Numbered from the stretch's first letter, positions 54,688 through 63,300 are shown. The stretch is DNA of 64,000 nt from JAHCHG01 sp041394845 (GCA_041394845.1 JAWKHL010000002.1:248001-312000); one strand, 5' to 3'. Notes: generated from the sequence alone by a model not told the origin. Numbers and translations: made by a program.

Positions 54688-55452
54688 ATGATTCTCGATA
54701 AATTCAAATTGAACGACAAAATTGCGCTCGTAACGGGCGCTTCGGGCGGACTCGGACGGTCGATGGCGATCGCTCTGGCCGAAGCGGGTGCGGATGTTGT
54801 CTGTCACAGCCGTCGGGCCGGAGAAGCCGATGAAACCTGCGCGGCCGTCCGTGAACTCGGACGAAAGGCTTTGCCGGTGGCGGGCGATCTGGCCGACAAA
54901 ACGGTTCCGCAAAAATTGGTGGTTGAAACGGTTCGGGAATTCGGGCGGATCGACATTCTGATCAACAACGCCGGAATGATCCGCCGCGCTCCGGCCGCTG
55001 AATTTTCCGAAGACGACTGGGAATTGGTTCTGGAAGTCAATCTGTCGAGCGTTTTTCGCCTGTCGCAGGCGGCCGGCCGACAGATGATCGAACAGGGCGG
55101 GGGCAAGATCGTCAACATCGCTTCTTTATTGTCGTTTCAGGGCGGCATCACGGTCCCGGCCTACACCGCCTCGAAATCGGGCGTCGCCGGGTTGACCAGG
55201 GCGCTGGCCAACGAATGGGCCAAGTTCGGCGTCAACGTCAACGCCATCGCGCCGGGATATATGGACACCAAAAACACCGCCGCACTGAGGGCCGATGAAA
55301 CCCGCAACCGGCAGATCTTGGAAAGAATTCCGGCCGGTCGGTGGGGCGCGGCCGAAGATCTCGGAGGAGCGGTCGTTTTTCTCTCCTCGGCGGCGAGCGA
55401 CTATCTCCAGGGCCATCTTCTGGTCGTTGACGGCGGTTGGATGGCCCGGTAG
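54688..55452 (+). CDS. kduD: 2-deoxy-D-gluconate 3-dehydrogenase-like SDR
   Basis: KduD reduces 2,5-diketo-3-deoxygluconate to 2-keto-3-deoxygluconate, following KduI. From the ATG at 54688 it has 254 residues: TGASGGLGRS (16-25), NNAG (93-96), Ser146 and Tyr159/Lys163 (YTASK). The opening MILDKFKLNDKIALVTG is usual for KduD. The frame extends to 54619 through the stem-loop, which I consider untranslated. The KDG kinase gene follows by 48 bp. Confidence 0.85.
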   Translation: MILDKFKLNDKIALVTGASGGLGRSMAIALAEAGADVVCHSRRAGEADETCAAVRELGRKALPVAGDLADKTVPQKLVVETVREFGRIDILINNAGMIRRAPAAEFSEDDWELVLEVNLSSVFRLSQAAGRQMIEQGGGKIVNIASLLSFQGGITVPAYTASKSGVAGLTRALANEWAKFGVNVNAIAPGYMDTKNTAALRADETRNRQILERIPAGRWGAAEDLGGAVVFLSSAASDYLQGHLLVVDGGWMAR

Positions 55453-55456
55453 GGTT

Positions 55457-55484
55457 CGGATTTGGGATTTCGGATTTGGGATTG
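55457..55484. repeat. GGATTTG heptad tandem array
   Basis: Four consecutive 7-bp units (GGATTTG, GGATTTC, GGATTTG, GGATTGC) begin 5 bp after the kduD stop. No inverted partner was found before the next gene. Confidence 0.7.
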
Positions 55485-55500
55485 CTATTCTCTATAACTT

Positions 55501-56559
55501 GTGCTGAATATAAAAGATAAAAAAGATTGCAGTTGGGATTTCGTGTCTCTGGGCGAGGTCATGATCCGTTTCGATCCGGGAAACGACCGGATTCACAACG
55601 CCCGCAGTTTCCGCGTTTTCGAGGGCGGAGGCGAATATAATGTGGCCCGGAATCTGAGCAAGGTTTTCCGTCAGAAGACGGCCGTTTTGACCGCTCTGGC
55701 CAGAAACCAGATCGGCGAGTTGGTCGAGGATCTGATCTGGCAGGGCGGCGTCGATTCGTCGGAGATCATCTGGCGCGAGACGGACGGGATCTGCCGCCGG
55801 ACGCGCAACGGGATGTATTTCATCGAACGCGGTTTCGGTCCGCGGGCTCCGGTCGGATGTTCGGACCGGGGCAACACGGCCGTGTCGCAGTTGAAGGCGG
55901 GCGATTTCGATTGGCCGGAGATTTTCGGCACGCGGGGCGCACGCTGGTTTCACACCGGGGGAATTTTCGCCGGGCTTTCCGAAACGACATCCGAAGTCGC
56001 TCTGGAAGCGATGCGGGCCGCCCGGCAAAGCGGGGCGATCGTCTCTTACGATCTCAATTACCGGGCGTCCCTCTGGCAGGATCGCGGCGGTTTGGAGGCG
56101 GCCAACGCGCTCAATCAAGAACTGCTGAAAGAGGCCGACGTCGTATTCGGGGTGGAGAATTTTAACGCTGATCTGGCGGAATTTTCGGAGGAAAAGTTCG
56201 AATCGGCCGCCCGCGACGTGCTCGGCAGATTTCCCCGTCTGCAGATCGCCGCCACCACTTTGCGCCACGTCGAGTCGGCCGCCGTCCACAGCTTGAGCGG
56301 AGCCGCGCTGGCCGACGGGCAGGTTTTCAAGGCGATCGATCTGGAGAACATCGCCGTTCTCGACCGCGTCGGGAGCGGCGACGCTTTTGCCGCCGGATTC
56401 ATCTACGGACTTTTGACCGGAAAGGAGATCAAAGCCTCGCTCGATCACGGGGTCGCCAATGCCGCTCTGACTTTGACCACGCTCGGTGATTGCTCGTCGG
56501 CGACGCTCGATGAGGTCGAAAAATTGAGCGGAGCCGGAAAGATCTCCCTGTTTCGATAA
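55501..56559 (+). CDS. kdgK: PfkB-family 2-keto-3-deoxygluconate kinase
   Basis: This kinase makes KDPG for the aldolase at 45457. The 352-residue protein starts with GTG and has ribokinase features: GEVMIRFDPGNDR at the start, GGGEYNVARNLSK and the C-terminal catalytic region VLDRVGSGDAFAAGFIYG. The usual DTxGAGD is changed to DRVGSGD, with Arg replacing Thr, but the catalytic Asp is kept. KDG is the likely substrate because kduD and uxaA both yield it. Confidence 0.9.
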   Translation: MLNIKDKKDCSWDFVSLGEVMIRFDPGNDRIHNARSFRVFEGGGEYNVARNLSKVFRQKTAVLTALARNQIGELVEDLIWQGGVDSSEIIWRETDGICRRTRNGMYFIERGFGPRAPVGCSDRGNTAVSQLKAGDFDWPEIFGTRGARWFHTGGIFAGLSETTSEVALEAMRAARQSGAIVSYDLNYRASLWQDRGGLEAANALNQELLKEADVVFGVENFNADLAEFSEEKFESAARDVLGRFPRLQIAATTLRHVESAAVHSLSGAALADGQVFKAIDLENIAVLDRVGSGDAFAAGFIYGLLTGKEIKASLDHGVANAALTLTTLGDCSSATLDEVEKLSGAGKISLFR

Positions 56560-56655
56560 ATTTTTTTGACCGGAAATCCGATCGCAAAACACAAAACTGC
56601 GATGACCGATTGAGCCGGATTGAAAGAGCCTGATAAACTCTTTTTCATAAAAAAA

Positions 56656-58131
56656 ATGGCGGCATCCATTTTCAAAAGAGAAAGGTCGAACCGTCCGAGT
56701 TTGCGGACTCTGGAACCGACCGAGGGTGAGCGGCACGCCAGCTGGCTGGAACTTTTTTTCGACCTGGTTTACGTTCTGGCGGTTTCCCAGATCGCCCATA
56801 TGCTGAGCGAGCATTCCGATCTCGGCGGGATGCTGAAATACATCGCCCTGTTCGTTCCGGTCTGGTGGTCGTGGGTCGGTTACACCTTTTACGCCGACCG
56901 GTTTGAAACCGAAGAGATCGCTTACCGCGTCATGATGTTCGCCGGAATGCTGGCCATCATCGCGCTTTCGCTGACTCTGAGTGAATCTTTTACACTGGCG
57001 GGCGACCGGGCGTTCATCGTCAGTTACGTTCTGGTGCGCGTTGCATTGGTCGTCCTTTACGTCCGTTCGGCCTATTACGTTCCGCTGGCCCGGTCCTTTT
57101 CCGGTCAGTTTATCTTCGGTCTCGGGCTTTCCTGCGTTTTGCTTCTTCTCTCGCTTTTGTTCTCGCCGCCGGTCCGTTACATCATCTGGGGAATCGCGCT
57201 TGCGCTGGAGCTGGCCACGCCTTTTCTCAACCTCAAAGCCACTCGGATTTTTCCGATCGATCGATCGCACATCCCCGAACGGTTCGGACTTTTTACGATC
57301 ATCGTTCTCGGCGAAGCGGTGATTTCGACGGCCAACGGCGCGAGCAAGGTCGTCTGGAGCGTCGGGACGATGGCGGCGGCTTTGATGGGGTTTGCCATGG
57401 CGGCCTGCATCTGGTGGATAAATTTCGATTTTGTCGAAGACAGCGGGATCAAATCGAGAACGCTTTTTCCACGGCTCATCTATTTGTTCGGTCATCTTTT
57501 TATCGTCGGAAGCATCGTTGCACTGGGGATCGGCGTGGAACATTCGATCAAAGAAACGGCCGAAGCCCATCTTCATTTGCCGACGCTGGCGCTTCTGGCG
57601 GGAAGTCTGGCGGTTTTTCTGACGACCATTACAGTCATTCGTCTGGTGGCCGATGTCTGTTATTTGATCAATGCGCGGATCATCTCGGTCGGCGTTTCGC
57701 TTTCCTTTATTTACTTCGGACAGTTTTTGCCGCCTCTGATCGTTCTGGCGGCGCTTTTGCTGATCCTGGCGACGGGGGTTGTGCTGGAGAGTCTGTACGC
57801 GGGAGAAAATGAGGAAACGGAAGAGGAACCGCACCTGATCCCCTGCGAACACGCCGATCAGATGACGGTTTTTCACCCGCGCAGCGAAGACGGTTGCGAG
57901 GAATGCCGCAAGAACAATTACAAATGGGTTCATCTCCGGCTGTGCCTCAGTTGCGGTCATGTCGGTTGTTGCGACACTTCGATTCACAAACACGCGACCC
58001 GTCATTTCGGTTCAACCGAACATCCCGTCATCGCCTCGCTCGAACCGGGAGAAAACTGGGCCTGGTGTTATGTCGATGAAAGATTCGTTCCGCTTCCGCG
58101 ACGGGTCGGAAAGAAACCGGGCGAAGCGTAA
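56656..58131 (+). CDS. LtrA-family membrane protein fused to a UBP-type zinc finger
   Basis: This 491-residue protein (ATG at 56656; a TTG at 56620 is an alternative) opens with the LtrA pattern RTLEPTEGERHASWLELFFDLVYVLA. About ten hydrophobic helices reach residue 390. Residues about 400-490 form a UBP-type zinc finger: PCEH, CEECRKN, LRLCLSCGHVGCCDTSIHKHATRH, then EPGENWAWCYVD. LtrA function is unknown beyond a Listeria cold-growth phenotype. In eukaryotes this finger binds the free C-terminus of ubiquitin; the bacterial ligand is unknown. Confidence 0.9.
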   Translation: MAASIFKRERSNRPSLRTLEPTEGERHASWLELFFDLVYVLAVSQIAHMLSEHSDLGGMLKYIALFVPVWWSWVGYTFYADRFETEEIAYRVMMFAGMLAIIALSLTLSESFTLAGDRAFIVSYVLVRVALVVLYVRSAYYVPLARSFSGQFIFGLGLSCVLLLLSLLFSPPVRYIIWGIALALELATPFLNLKATRIFPIDRSHIPERFGLFTIIVLGEAVISTANGASKVVWSVGTMAAALMGFAMAACIWWINFDFVEDSGIKSRTLFPRLIYLFGHLFIVGSIVALGIGVEHSIKETAEAHLHLPTLALLAGSLAVFLTTITVIRLVADVCYLINARIISVGVSLSFIYFGQFLPPLIVLAALLLILATGVVLESLYAGENEETEEEPHLIPCEHADQMTVFHPRSEDGCEECRKNNYKWVHLRLCLSCGHVGCCDTSIHKHATRHFGSTEHPVIASLEPGENWAWCYVDERFVPLPRRVGKKPGEA

Positions 58132-58164
58132 AATGAAAAAAAGTAATTTTGGAGCAAACAATAA

Positions 58165-58437
58165 ATGGACGGATGCGAACATTTGGCGGAAATAAAAGAT
58201 GTGACCCCGAGCGCCGCCGGTTGCGAAGACTGTCTGAAGATCGGCGGTCGCTGGCTTCATCTCCGGCTGTGCGAGATCTGCGGACACGTCGGTTGCTGTG
58301 ATTCTTCGCCCAATCGACACGCGACCAAACATTTTCATTCGAGCGGCCATCCGATCATCAAATCGTTTGAACCGGGCGAAGACTGGGGTTATTGCTACGT
58401 TGATGATCAGTTTTACGAAACATTGCTTGGGAAGTGA
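58165..58437 (+). CDS. Stand-alone UBP-type zinc finger protein
   Basis: This 90-residue protein is nearly all one UBP zinc finger: CEHL, CEDCLK, LRLCEICGHVGCCDSSPNRHATKHF, HPIIKSFEPGEDWGYCYVD. It aligns throughout with the C-terminal domain of the preceding gene, 33 bp away, so one arose from the other by duplication. All Cys and His positions expected for zinc appear kept. It is soluble and small and could compete with or bridge to the membrane-bound finger. Confidence 0.9.
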   Translation: MDGCEHLAEIKDVTPSAAGCEDCLKIGGRWLHLRLCEICGHVGCCDSSPNRHATKHFHSSGHPIIKSFEPGEDWGYCYVDDQFYETLLGK

Positions 58438-58560
58438 GCGGTGAGCAGTGAGCAGTAAGTTTGTCGGTTCAAGATCTGATGTTCGATTTTCAAGCAACAA
58501 ACCGCACATAAAGCGGGTTCAAATAAAAAAAACTGCTTATCGCTCACCGCTCACTTCCCA
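58432..58560. repeat. Heptad inverted repeat (GTGAGCG family), site C
   Basis: The left arm (58432-58459) and right arm (58532-58560) are runs of GTGAGCG-type 7-bp units, with about 70 bases between them. The left arm includes the stop codon of the zinc-finger gene and the right arm ends just before the next ATG (58573). Confidence 0.78.
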
Positions 58561-58572
58561 CTTTTTACCATT

Positions 58573-59460
58573 ATGAACAAGCCGGTTAAGATTTTACTGC
58601 AAACGACGATTCCTTTTGACGAGAACGATTGGCATATCGGGCGATTCTCCCTGTTGAGAGAACATCTCGGATCATTGCGGGACGGGAACGGCGAACCGCT
58701 TTGCGAGATCGCCGCCCGCAACCGCGAGGAGGACGAGGATGGCAACGATCCGGTTTTGAGTCGTCTGGACGAAACGGATTTTGACGAATTATGGCTTTTC
58801 GCCGTCGATGTCGGCGGCGGTTTGACGAAAACCGATTGCGCCGGAATTTCCCGGTTTCACCAACGCGGCGGCGGGATCTATTCGACCCGCGATCATCAGG
58901 ATCTGGGCTCTTCGCTTTGCACGTTGGGCGGGGTCGGCGCGGCGCATTATTTTCATTCGGTCAACGGCGATCCGGACGAATCGCGCCGTCGCCGGGACGA
59001 TCAGGGAACGGAAACCGTCGATTATCCCAACTATCATTCGGGCAGTAACGGCGATTTCCAGAAGATCACACCGGTCGGTCCGGTTCACGAGCTTTTGCTC
59101 AAACCGGACGGCGGGCCGATCGAATTTTTCCCGTCGCATCCGCACGAGGGAGGCGTCGGCGCGCCCGAAGGTGAAACTTCAGCCCGGGTGATCGCCGCCG
59201 GAACGAGCAAAGCGACCGGTCGTCCATTCAATCTGATCGTCGCTTTTGAAAGACGGCGGAACAACCACGGCCACCGTTTGGGGCGAGGCATCGCCGAATC
59301 GAGCTTTCATCATCTGGTCGATTACAATTGGAACCCGGAAAAGGGCTGTCCCGATTTTGTCGAAGAACCGCCGGGAGACGGTTACAAAAACGTCCCCCAT
59401 CTTCTCAAAGACGTCAAAACCTACGTCGGAAATCTGGTTCGCTGGCTCCGGCCTGAGTAG
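58573..59460 (+). CDS. Conserved hypothetical protein
   Basis: This 295-residue protein has no signal or membrane segment. It begins with a strand-like segment (VKILLQTTIPFDENDWHIGRF) and contains LWLFAVDVGGGLTKTDCAGI, FHQRGGGIYSTRDHQDLGSS and ESSFHHLVDYNWN, rich in His and Asp. The layout (a D-x-G turn followed by GGG and STRDHQD) is reminiscent of ThuA or class I amidotransferase-like folds, but I do not recognise the family. It is flanked by two inverted repeats and stands apart from other genes. Confidence 0.7.
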   Translation: MNKPVKILLQTTIPFDENDWHIGRFSLLREHLGSLRDGNGEPLCEIAARNREEDEDGNDPVLSRLDETDFDELWLFAVDVGGGLTKTDCAGISRFHQRGGGIYSTRDHQDLGSSLCTLGGVGAAHYFHSVNGDPDESRRRRDDQGTETVDYPNYHSGSNGDFQKITPVGPVHELLLKPDGGPIEFFPSHPHEGGVGAPEGETSARVIAAGTSKATGRPFNLIVAFERRRNNHGHRLGRGIAESSFHHLVDYNWNPEKGCPDFVEEPPGDGYKNVPHLLKDVKTYVGNLVRWLRPE

Positions 59461-59476
59461 TTTTCAGGATATTTTC

Positions 59477-59550
59477 GTTTTGAGTCCCGCGTTTACGCGG
59501 CCAATTTCTCGATCTGGGCGCAATGGCCGTGTAAACGCGGGACTCAAAAC
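59477..59550. repeat. 27-bp near-perfect inverted repeat
   Basis: Arms at 59477-59503 and 59524-59550 match at 26 of 27 positions when folded and enclose a 20-base loop. The arm core reads GAGTCCCGCGTTTACGCGG. It begins 17 bp after the preceding stop. It may be a strong terminator or a REP/MITE-like mobile palindrome. Confidence 0.85.
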
Positions 59551-59584
59551 AAACCGCTTTCTCTTTCCGGTTTTGATTTTTGGC

Positions 59585-59612
59585 AACTTCTTTCCCGAAA
59601 CTTCTTTCCCGA
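59585..59612. repeat. 14-bp tandem duplication
   Basis: AACTTCTTTCCCGA occurs twice in direct succession. The rest of the gap 59461-59769 contains the 27-bp inverted repeat and no gene. Confidence 0.8.
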
Positions 59613-59769
59613 TAGTTGCGTTTTACTTTCTGCTGACCTGAAAAAATCTATCAAAGAAATCCGACTGGTATCGGCCTTTTTGTAGAATTGGCTTTTTTTG
59701 TCGGTCGGGTCCGGAATAAAATTTTCCCGGCGATTAATTCAATAAATGGATGGCGGATTTTGGAAATAT

Positions 59770-60591
59770 ATGAGAGCGATATTTATTTTAACGATCATTT
59801 TGGCGGCGGTTTTTTCAATTTTTGGGCAACCGGATGAAAACCTGAAAAAGCTGGTTGAAACCGAGAAGTCTTTCGCCCGGACGGCGGCCGAAAAGAGCGT
59901 CCGAGCGGCGTTTTTGGAGTTTCTGGCAGATTCCGGCGTCGTGTTTCAGCCGACCGAGATCAACGGCAAAGAGTTCTGGCGGGCGCGACGCGAGACGGCG
60001 GCTCTGCTGGCCTGGAATCCGGTCTGGGCCGACATCTCTTCGGACGGACAGATCGGCTATACGACCGGCGACTGGGATTTTCGCCCGAAAGGAAAGGACG
60101 ATAATCCGGTCGCTTACGGGCAATATATAACCGTCTGGCGAAAACAGCCGGACGGCAATTTCAGGGCCGTTCTCGACATCGGCATCTCGCACGAAAAACC
60201 GGCATCGGTCGAAACCGAATGGCGTTCGCCCGAAAAAACGGCTGCCCGGGAGAAGGGAGGCGGGGCGAAAAAATCACCGGATCTGAAAGCCTCGGGAGCC
60301 GAAGATCTTTTGGCCGAAGATGTCCGGCTGTACCGTCCGGAGAAACTTCCTTTTATCGGGAAAAAGGCGGCCTTGGACGAACTGCAAAAAGAGCGAAAAG
60401 AGATAAAAAGCGTCCGGATTTTGGCCGAAAAATGCGACGGAGCAGAGGACTTCCGCTATTGTTACGGGGAGATCGAACGAACCGGAAAAGACGGCCGGAT
60501 TTCCAAAGAGAACCTGATGCAAATCTGGAAATTGCGCGACGGAAAATGGCGATTGGCGCTCGAAGTCCGGGCGGCGATCCCGTCCGAATAA
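59770..60591 (+). CDS. Exported NTF2-like (DUF4440-type) protein
   Basis: From the ATG at 59770 this 273-residue protein has a signal peptide ending FSIFGQ. Two similar alpha+beta halves are seen: residues about 25-140 (LVETEKSFARTAAEKSVRAAFLEFLADSGVVF) match DUF4440/SnoaL-like proteins, and the second half ends with the same kind of strand (IWKLRDGKWRLALEV). No catalytic residues can be assigned. An ATG at 59746 would add eight residues before the signal. Confidence 0.75.
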   Translation: MRAIFILTIILAAVFSIFGQPDENLKKLVETEKSFARTAAEKSVRAAFLEFLADSGVVFQPTEINGKEFWRARRETAALLAWNPVWADISSDGQIGYTTGDWDFRPKGKDDNPVAYGQYITVWRKQPDGNFRAVLDIGISHEKPASVETEWRSPEKTAAREKGGGAKKSPDLKASGAEDLLAEDVRLYRPEKLPFIGKKAALDELQKERKEIKSVRILAEKCDGAEDFRYCYGEIERTGKDGRISKENLMQIWKLRDGKWRLALEVRAAIPSE

Positions 60592-60702
60592 AGTTCGGAA
60601 CGGTCGATTTTATTGAGAGGTTTGTTAACGTTTTGCCTTTTCCAACAGTCTGTATTAACTAAATACTCTGTAAATTTAAAAAACTGAAGTTTTGTTAAAT
60701 TT
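60592..60702. other. First part of a 508-bp gene-free interval
   Basis: AT-rich sequence with no gene. The whole interval runs from 60592 to 61099 and includes the site D repeat. Confidence 0.5.
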
Positions 60703-60816
60703 GTGATGGGTGATGAGTGATAGGTGATGGGATAAAACTTAATTTTCCGATTAACCAGATTTACTGCCTGATATTATCTGTTTAACTTTTCACCCATCAC
60801 CCATCACCCATCACTA
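60703..60816. repeat. Heptad inverted repeat (GTGATGG family), site D
   Basis: The left arm (60703-60731) is GTGATGG-type 7-bp units; the right arm (60791-60816) is CCATCAC units. It is the same family as site B at 52341, about 8 kb away, and 111 bp after the preceding stop. Confidence 0.8.
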
Positions 60817-61099
60817 AACTGTAATTTTTTTAATTTACACAGTACTAAATAGCCCGAAAAAAATTACGCCGGGGTTGGTTGAGATCATTAAACTCCGGTT
60901 CCGGCGCGTCTTTGCTAATTTCGTGCAAACGGGCGATGATTCTACAAGAAACCAAAAAGCTAATAGTTTAAAGTAACCGGATACGTCATTTCGCTTCCGG
61001 AGCGAAAGAGTCCGGATTTAACCGGTCTCGTCATAAAAAATCCGTCGGTGGGGTTTTTTACTATAAACCCAGTGCAAATTTTTCCGGAGGAAATTATCA
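60817..61099. other. Upstream region of the serine hydrolase gene
   Basis: It holds a GC-rich imperfect hairpin near 60866-60909 (ACGCCGG and CCGGCGCGT) and an A-run/T-run pair near 61035-61060 that could form a weak stem. A good ribosome site CCGGAGGAAA precedes the ATG at 61100. No gene was seen. Confidence 0.45.
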
Positions 61100-63244
61100 A
61101 TGAGAAAATTTTACGGCCTTATTCTTACCGCTCTTTTATTCGGGCAGATGTTTTTGCCCTTGACCGCCAACGGTTTCGTTTTGACCGCGCGGGCGCAAAA
61201 TACCGCATCGTCGGCATCGGATTCCCGGTATGCCGAAGAGATCAGGCAAATTGAGGATTTCGTCAAAAAACAGATGGCCGCCGAAGGCTCGGTCGGATTG
61301 ACCATCGGCTTTATCAAAGACGATTTCGTCTGGGTCAAGGGTTTCGGTTACGCCGATCTGGAGAACAAGACTCCGACCGAACCGGGATCATCTTACCGGA
61401 TGGCTTCGGTGACCAAACCGATGACGGCCGTCGGAATCCTGACTCTGGTCGAAAAGGGAAAGATCGACCTCGACGCCGAAGTGCAAAAATACGTTCCATA
61501 TTTTCCCAAAAAACAATATCCGATCACCATCCGCCAGCTTTTGGGGCATCTCGGCGGCATCAGTCATTACCGCGACTACAACGCCGAAGGGCATTTCAAG
61601 GATCATAAAACGACCCGCGAGGCGATCGCCGTTTTCGAAAACTTCGATCTCGTGGCCGAACCCGGCACCCGTTACAATTACACCAGTTACGGATTTAACC
61701 TGCTCGGCGCGGTGATCGAAGGAGCTTCGGGCAAATCCTACGGCCAATATATGACGGAAAACGTCTGGAAGCCGCTCGGCATGAAAGACACCAGAATGGA
61801 TGACCCGCTGGAGATCATCCCGAACCGCGTGCGCGGTTATCAAATGATCAACGGCAAGATCAGGAATTCGGAATTCGTCGATATCAGCAGCCGTTTCGCC
61901 GGGGGCGGCACCCGTTCGACGGTTCCCGATCTGCTGAATTTTGCCAAAAATCTGTATCAGGGAAAACTCCTGACGGCCGAAACCCGCGATAAGATGTGGA
62001 CGGCGCAATCGACCCGCGACGGGCGCAACATCGGTTACGGGTTCGGTTGGGGAACCAACACGGCCAACGGGCGTTTCGTCGTCGGCCACGGCGGGTCTCA
62101 GCAGGAAGCCAGAACCTATCTGCTGGCGGTTCCCCATCAGAATTTCGCGGCGGCCGTGGCGATCAATTTCGAAGATGCCGATTCGGCCGCTTACGTTACC
62201 AAGGTGTTCGAGATAATTCTGAAAGAACCGTGGGCGATCCGTTATTACGCCGGGAGCGAAAAGGATCGGATGGTTCTGCGCGGAATGGACGCGGCCTTTG
62301 ATTTCGGAATGCGTTATTTCGATCAATACGGAAAACCGCTGACCGGCGGCGACGCCGAACTGAAGGAGGCGTTCGCCTATTTTAATGAGACCCTGACGGC
62401 CGACCCGCAAGAAGCGGCGCAGAGGTTTGCCAGGGGAAGCCATCCGGCGGCCGGAGAGGCTTTTGTCAAGATGGTTTCCCATATGGCCGATCAACTGAAG
62501 CGGAACGGAAAAAACACCGATCAATACTACCGCAGCGGCGTCATTCCGCTTTTCAGCGATTACATCGCCTGGTACAAAACCCGTTCGACTTATCCGGCCG
62601 ATCTGAAATTCAATTCCTCTTTCGAGGGGCAGATCGCCAAATGGAACGATGATTGGGCCGAGACCTGGACCGATGAGACGCGGAATCTTGATTTTAACGG
62701 AACGGGCGATTTTAAAGCCGTCGGAGAGCGGTTGAGCCGGATGTTCAACGGCAGAAGCGTTTATCCGGATTATGTCGGCGAGATCGACGGACTGGTCAGA
62801 ACCTACGGCGTCAAGGGCGATTTCGGAAAGGCCTTCGAACTGGCGCAGATTTCCCGAAATCTTTATCCCGACTCGGATCAAACCAACGCCACTCTGGGGA
62901 TTCTTTTCGCATTGTCAGATCAGAAAGATAAAGCCATGCCTTTGCTGAAAAGATCTTTCGAAATAAACCCGCGCGGCGAGGCGAGCGCCGGAAGTCTCAA
63001 CGCAACGGCTTACACTCTGGCCGGCATCGGTCAGACCGAAGGCGGTTTGCGCCTTTTGCTGGCGGCGGTCGAACTTCATCCGAAAGAGGCCAATCTTTAC
63101 GACAGCATCGGCGAATTTTATATGAAACTCGAGCAAAACGAAAAAGCCGTCGAGTTTTACACCAGGGCGCTGGCGATCGATCCGAATTATCCGAACGCCG
63201 CCAACGCTAAAAATATTTTGGTAAAACTCAAAAAAGAACAGTAG
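61100..63244 (+). CDS. Exported class C beta-lactamase-like serine hydrolase with C-terminal TPR repeats
   Basis: This 714-residue protein has a signal peptide ending LTARAQ (about 28-33). The serine hydrolase domain (about 45-380) has Ser103 and Lys106 (ASVTKPM), Tyr194 with YTS in place of YxN, and HGG in VGHGGSQQEAR. This group includes esterases and D-aminopeptidases as well as beta-lactamases. A linker (about 390-560) is followed by TPR-like helices (about 570-710: ANLYDSIGEFYMKLEQNEKAVEFYTRAL). It is monocistronic with AGGAGG-like ribosome site. A resistance role should not be assumed. Confidence 0.88.
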   Translation: MRKFYGLILTALLFGQMFLPLTANGFVLTARAQNTASSASDSRYAEEIRQIEDFVKKQMAAEGSVGLTIGFIKDDFVWVKGFGYADLENKTPTEPGSSYRMASVTKPMTAVGILTLVEKGKIDLDAEVQKYVPYFPKKQYPITIRQLLGHLGGISHYRDYNAEGHFKDHKTTREAIAVFENFDLVAEPGTRYNYTSYGFNLLGAVIEGASGKSYGQYMTENVWKPLGMKDTRMDDPLEIIPNRVRGYQMINGKIRNSEFVDISSRFAGGGTRSTVPDLLNFAKNLYQGKLLTAETRDKMWTAQSTRDGRNIGYGFGWGTNTANGRFVVGHGGSQQEARTYLLAVPHQNFAAAVAINFEDADSAAYVTKVFEIILKEPWAIRYYAGSEKDRMVLRGMDAAFDFGMRYFDQYGKPLTGGDAELKEAFAYFNETLTADPQEAAQRFARGSHPAAGEAFVKMVSHMADQLKRNGKNTDQYYRSGVIPLFSDYIAWYKTRSTYPADLKFNSSFEGQIAKWNDDWAETWTDETRNLDFNGTGDFKAVGERLSRMFNGRSVYPDYVGEIDGLVRTYGVKGDFGKAFELAQISRNLYPDSDQTNATLGILFALSDQKDKAMPLLKRSFEINPRGEASAGSLNATAYTLAGIGQTEGGLRLLLAAVELHPKEANLYDSIGEFYMKLEQNEKAVEFYTRALAIDPNYPNAANAKNILVKLKKEQ

Positions 63245-63261
63245 TTTTTCCTCGGCAAAAA

Positions 63262-63300
63262 CGGAAAGGATCGGCCCGAAGTTAAGGCCGATCTTTTCCG
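63262..63300 (+). terminator. Stem-loop after the serine hydrolase gene
   Basis: CGGAAAGGATCGGCC (63262-63276) pairs with GGCCGATCTTTTCCG (63286-63300) over 14 of 15 bases plus one G-U pair. No long T-run follows, but the strength and the place 18 bp after the stop suggest a terminator. Confidence 0.65.

Noticed and set aside
55492..58005. Very long minus-strand open frame (837 codons) opposite the KDG kinase and LtrA genes
   Set aside because: It is antisense to two well-recognised genes, rich in Arg, Gln and Asp from complementary codon bias, and shows no domain.
61100..63244. Antibiotic-resistance beta-lactamase
   Set aside because: Class C-like fold proteins with this divergent YxS motif and TPR tail are more often esterases or peptidases; the sequence gives no sign of a resistance context.
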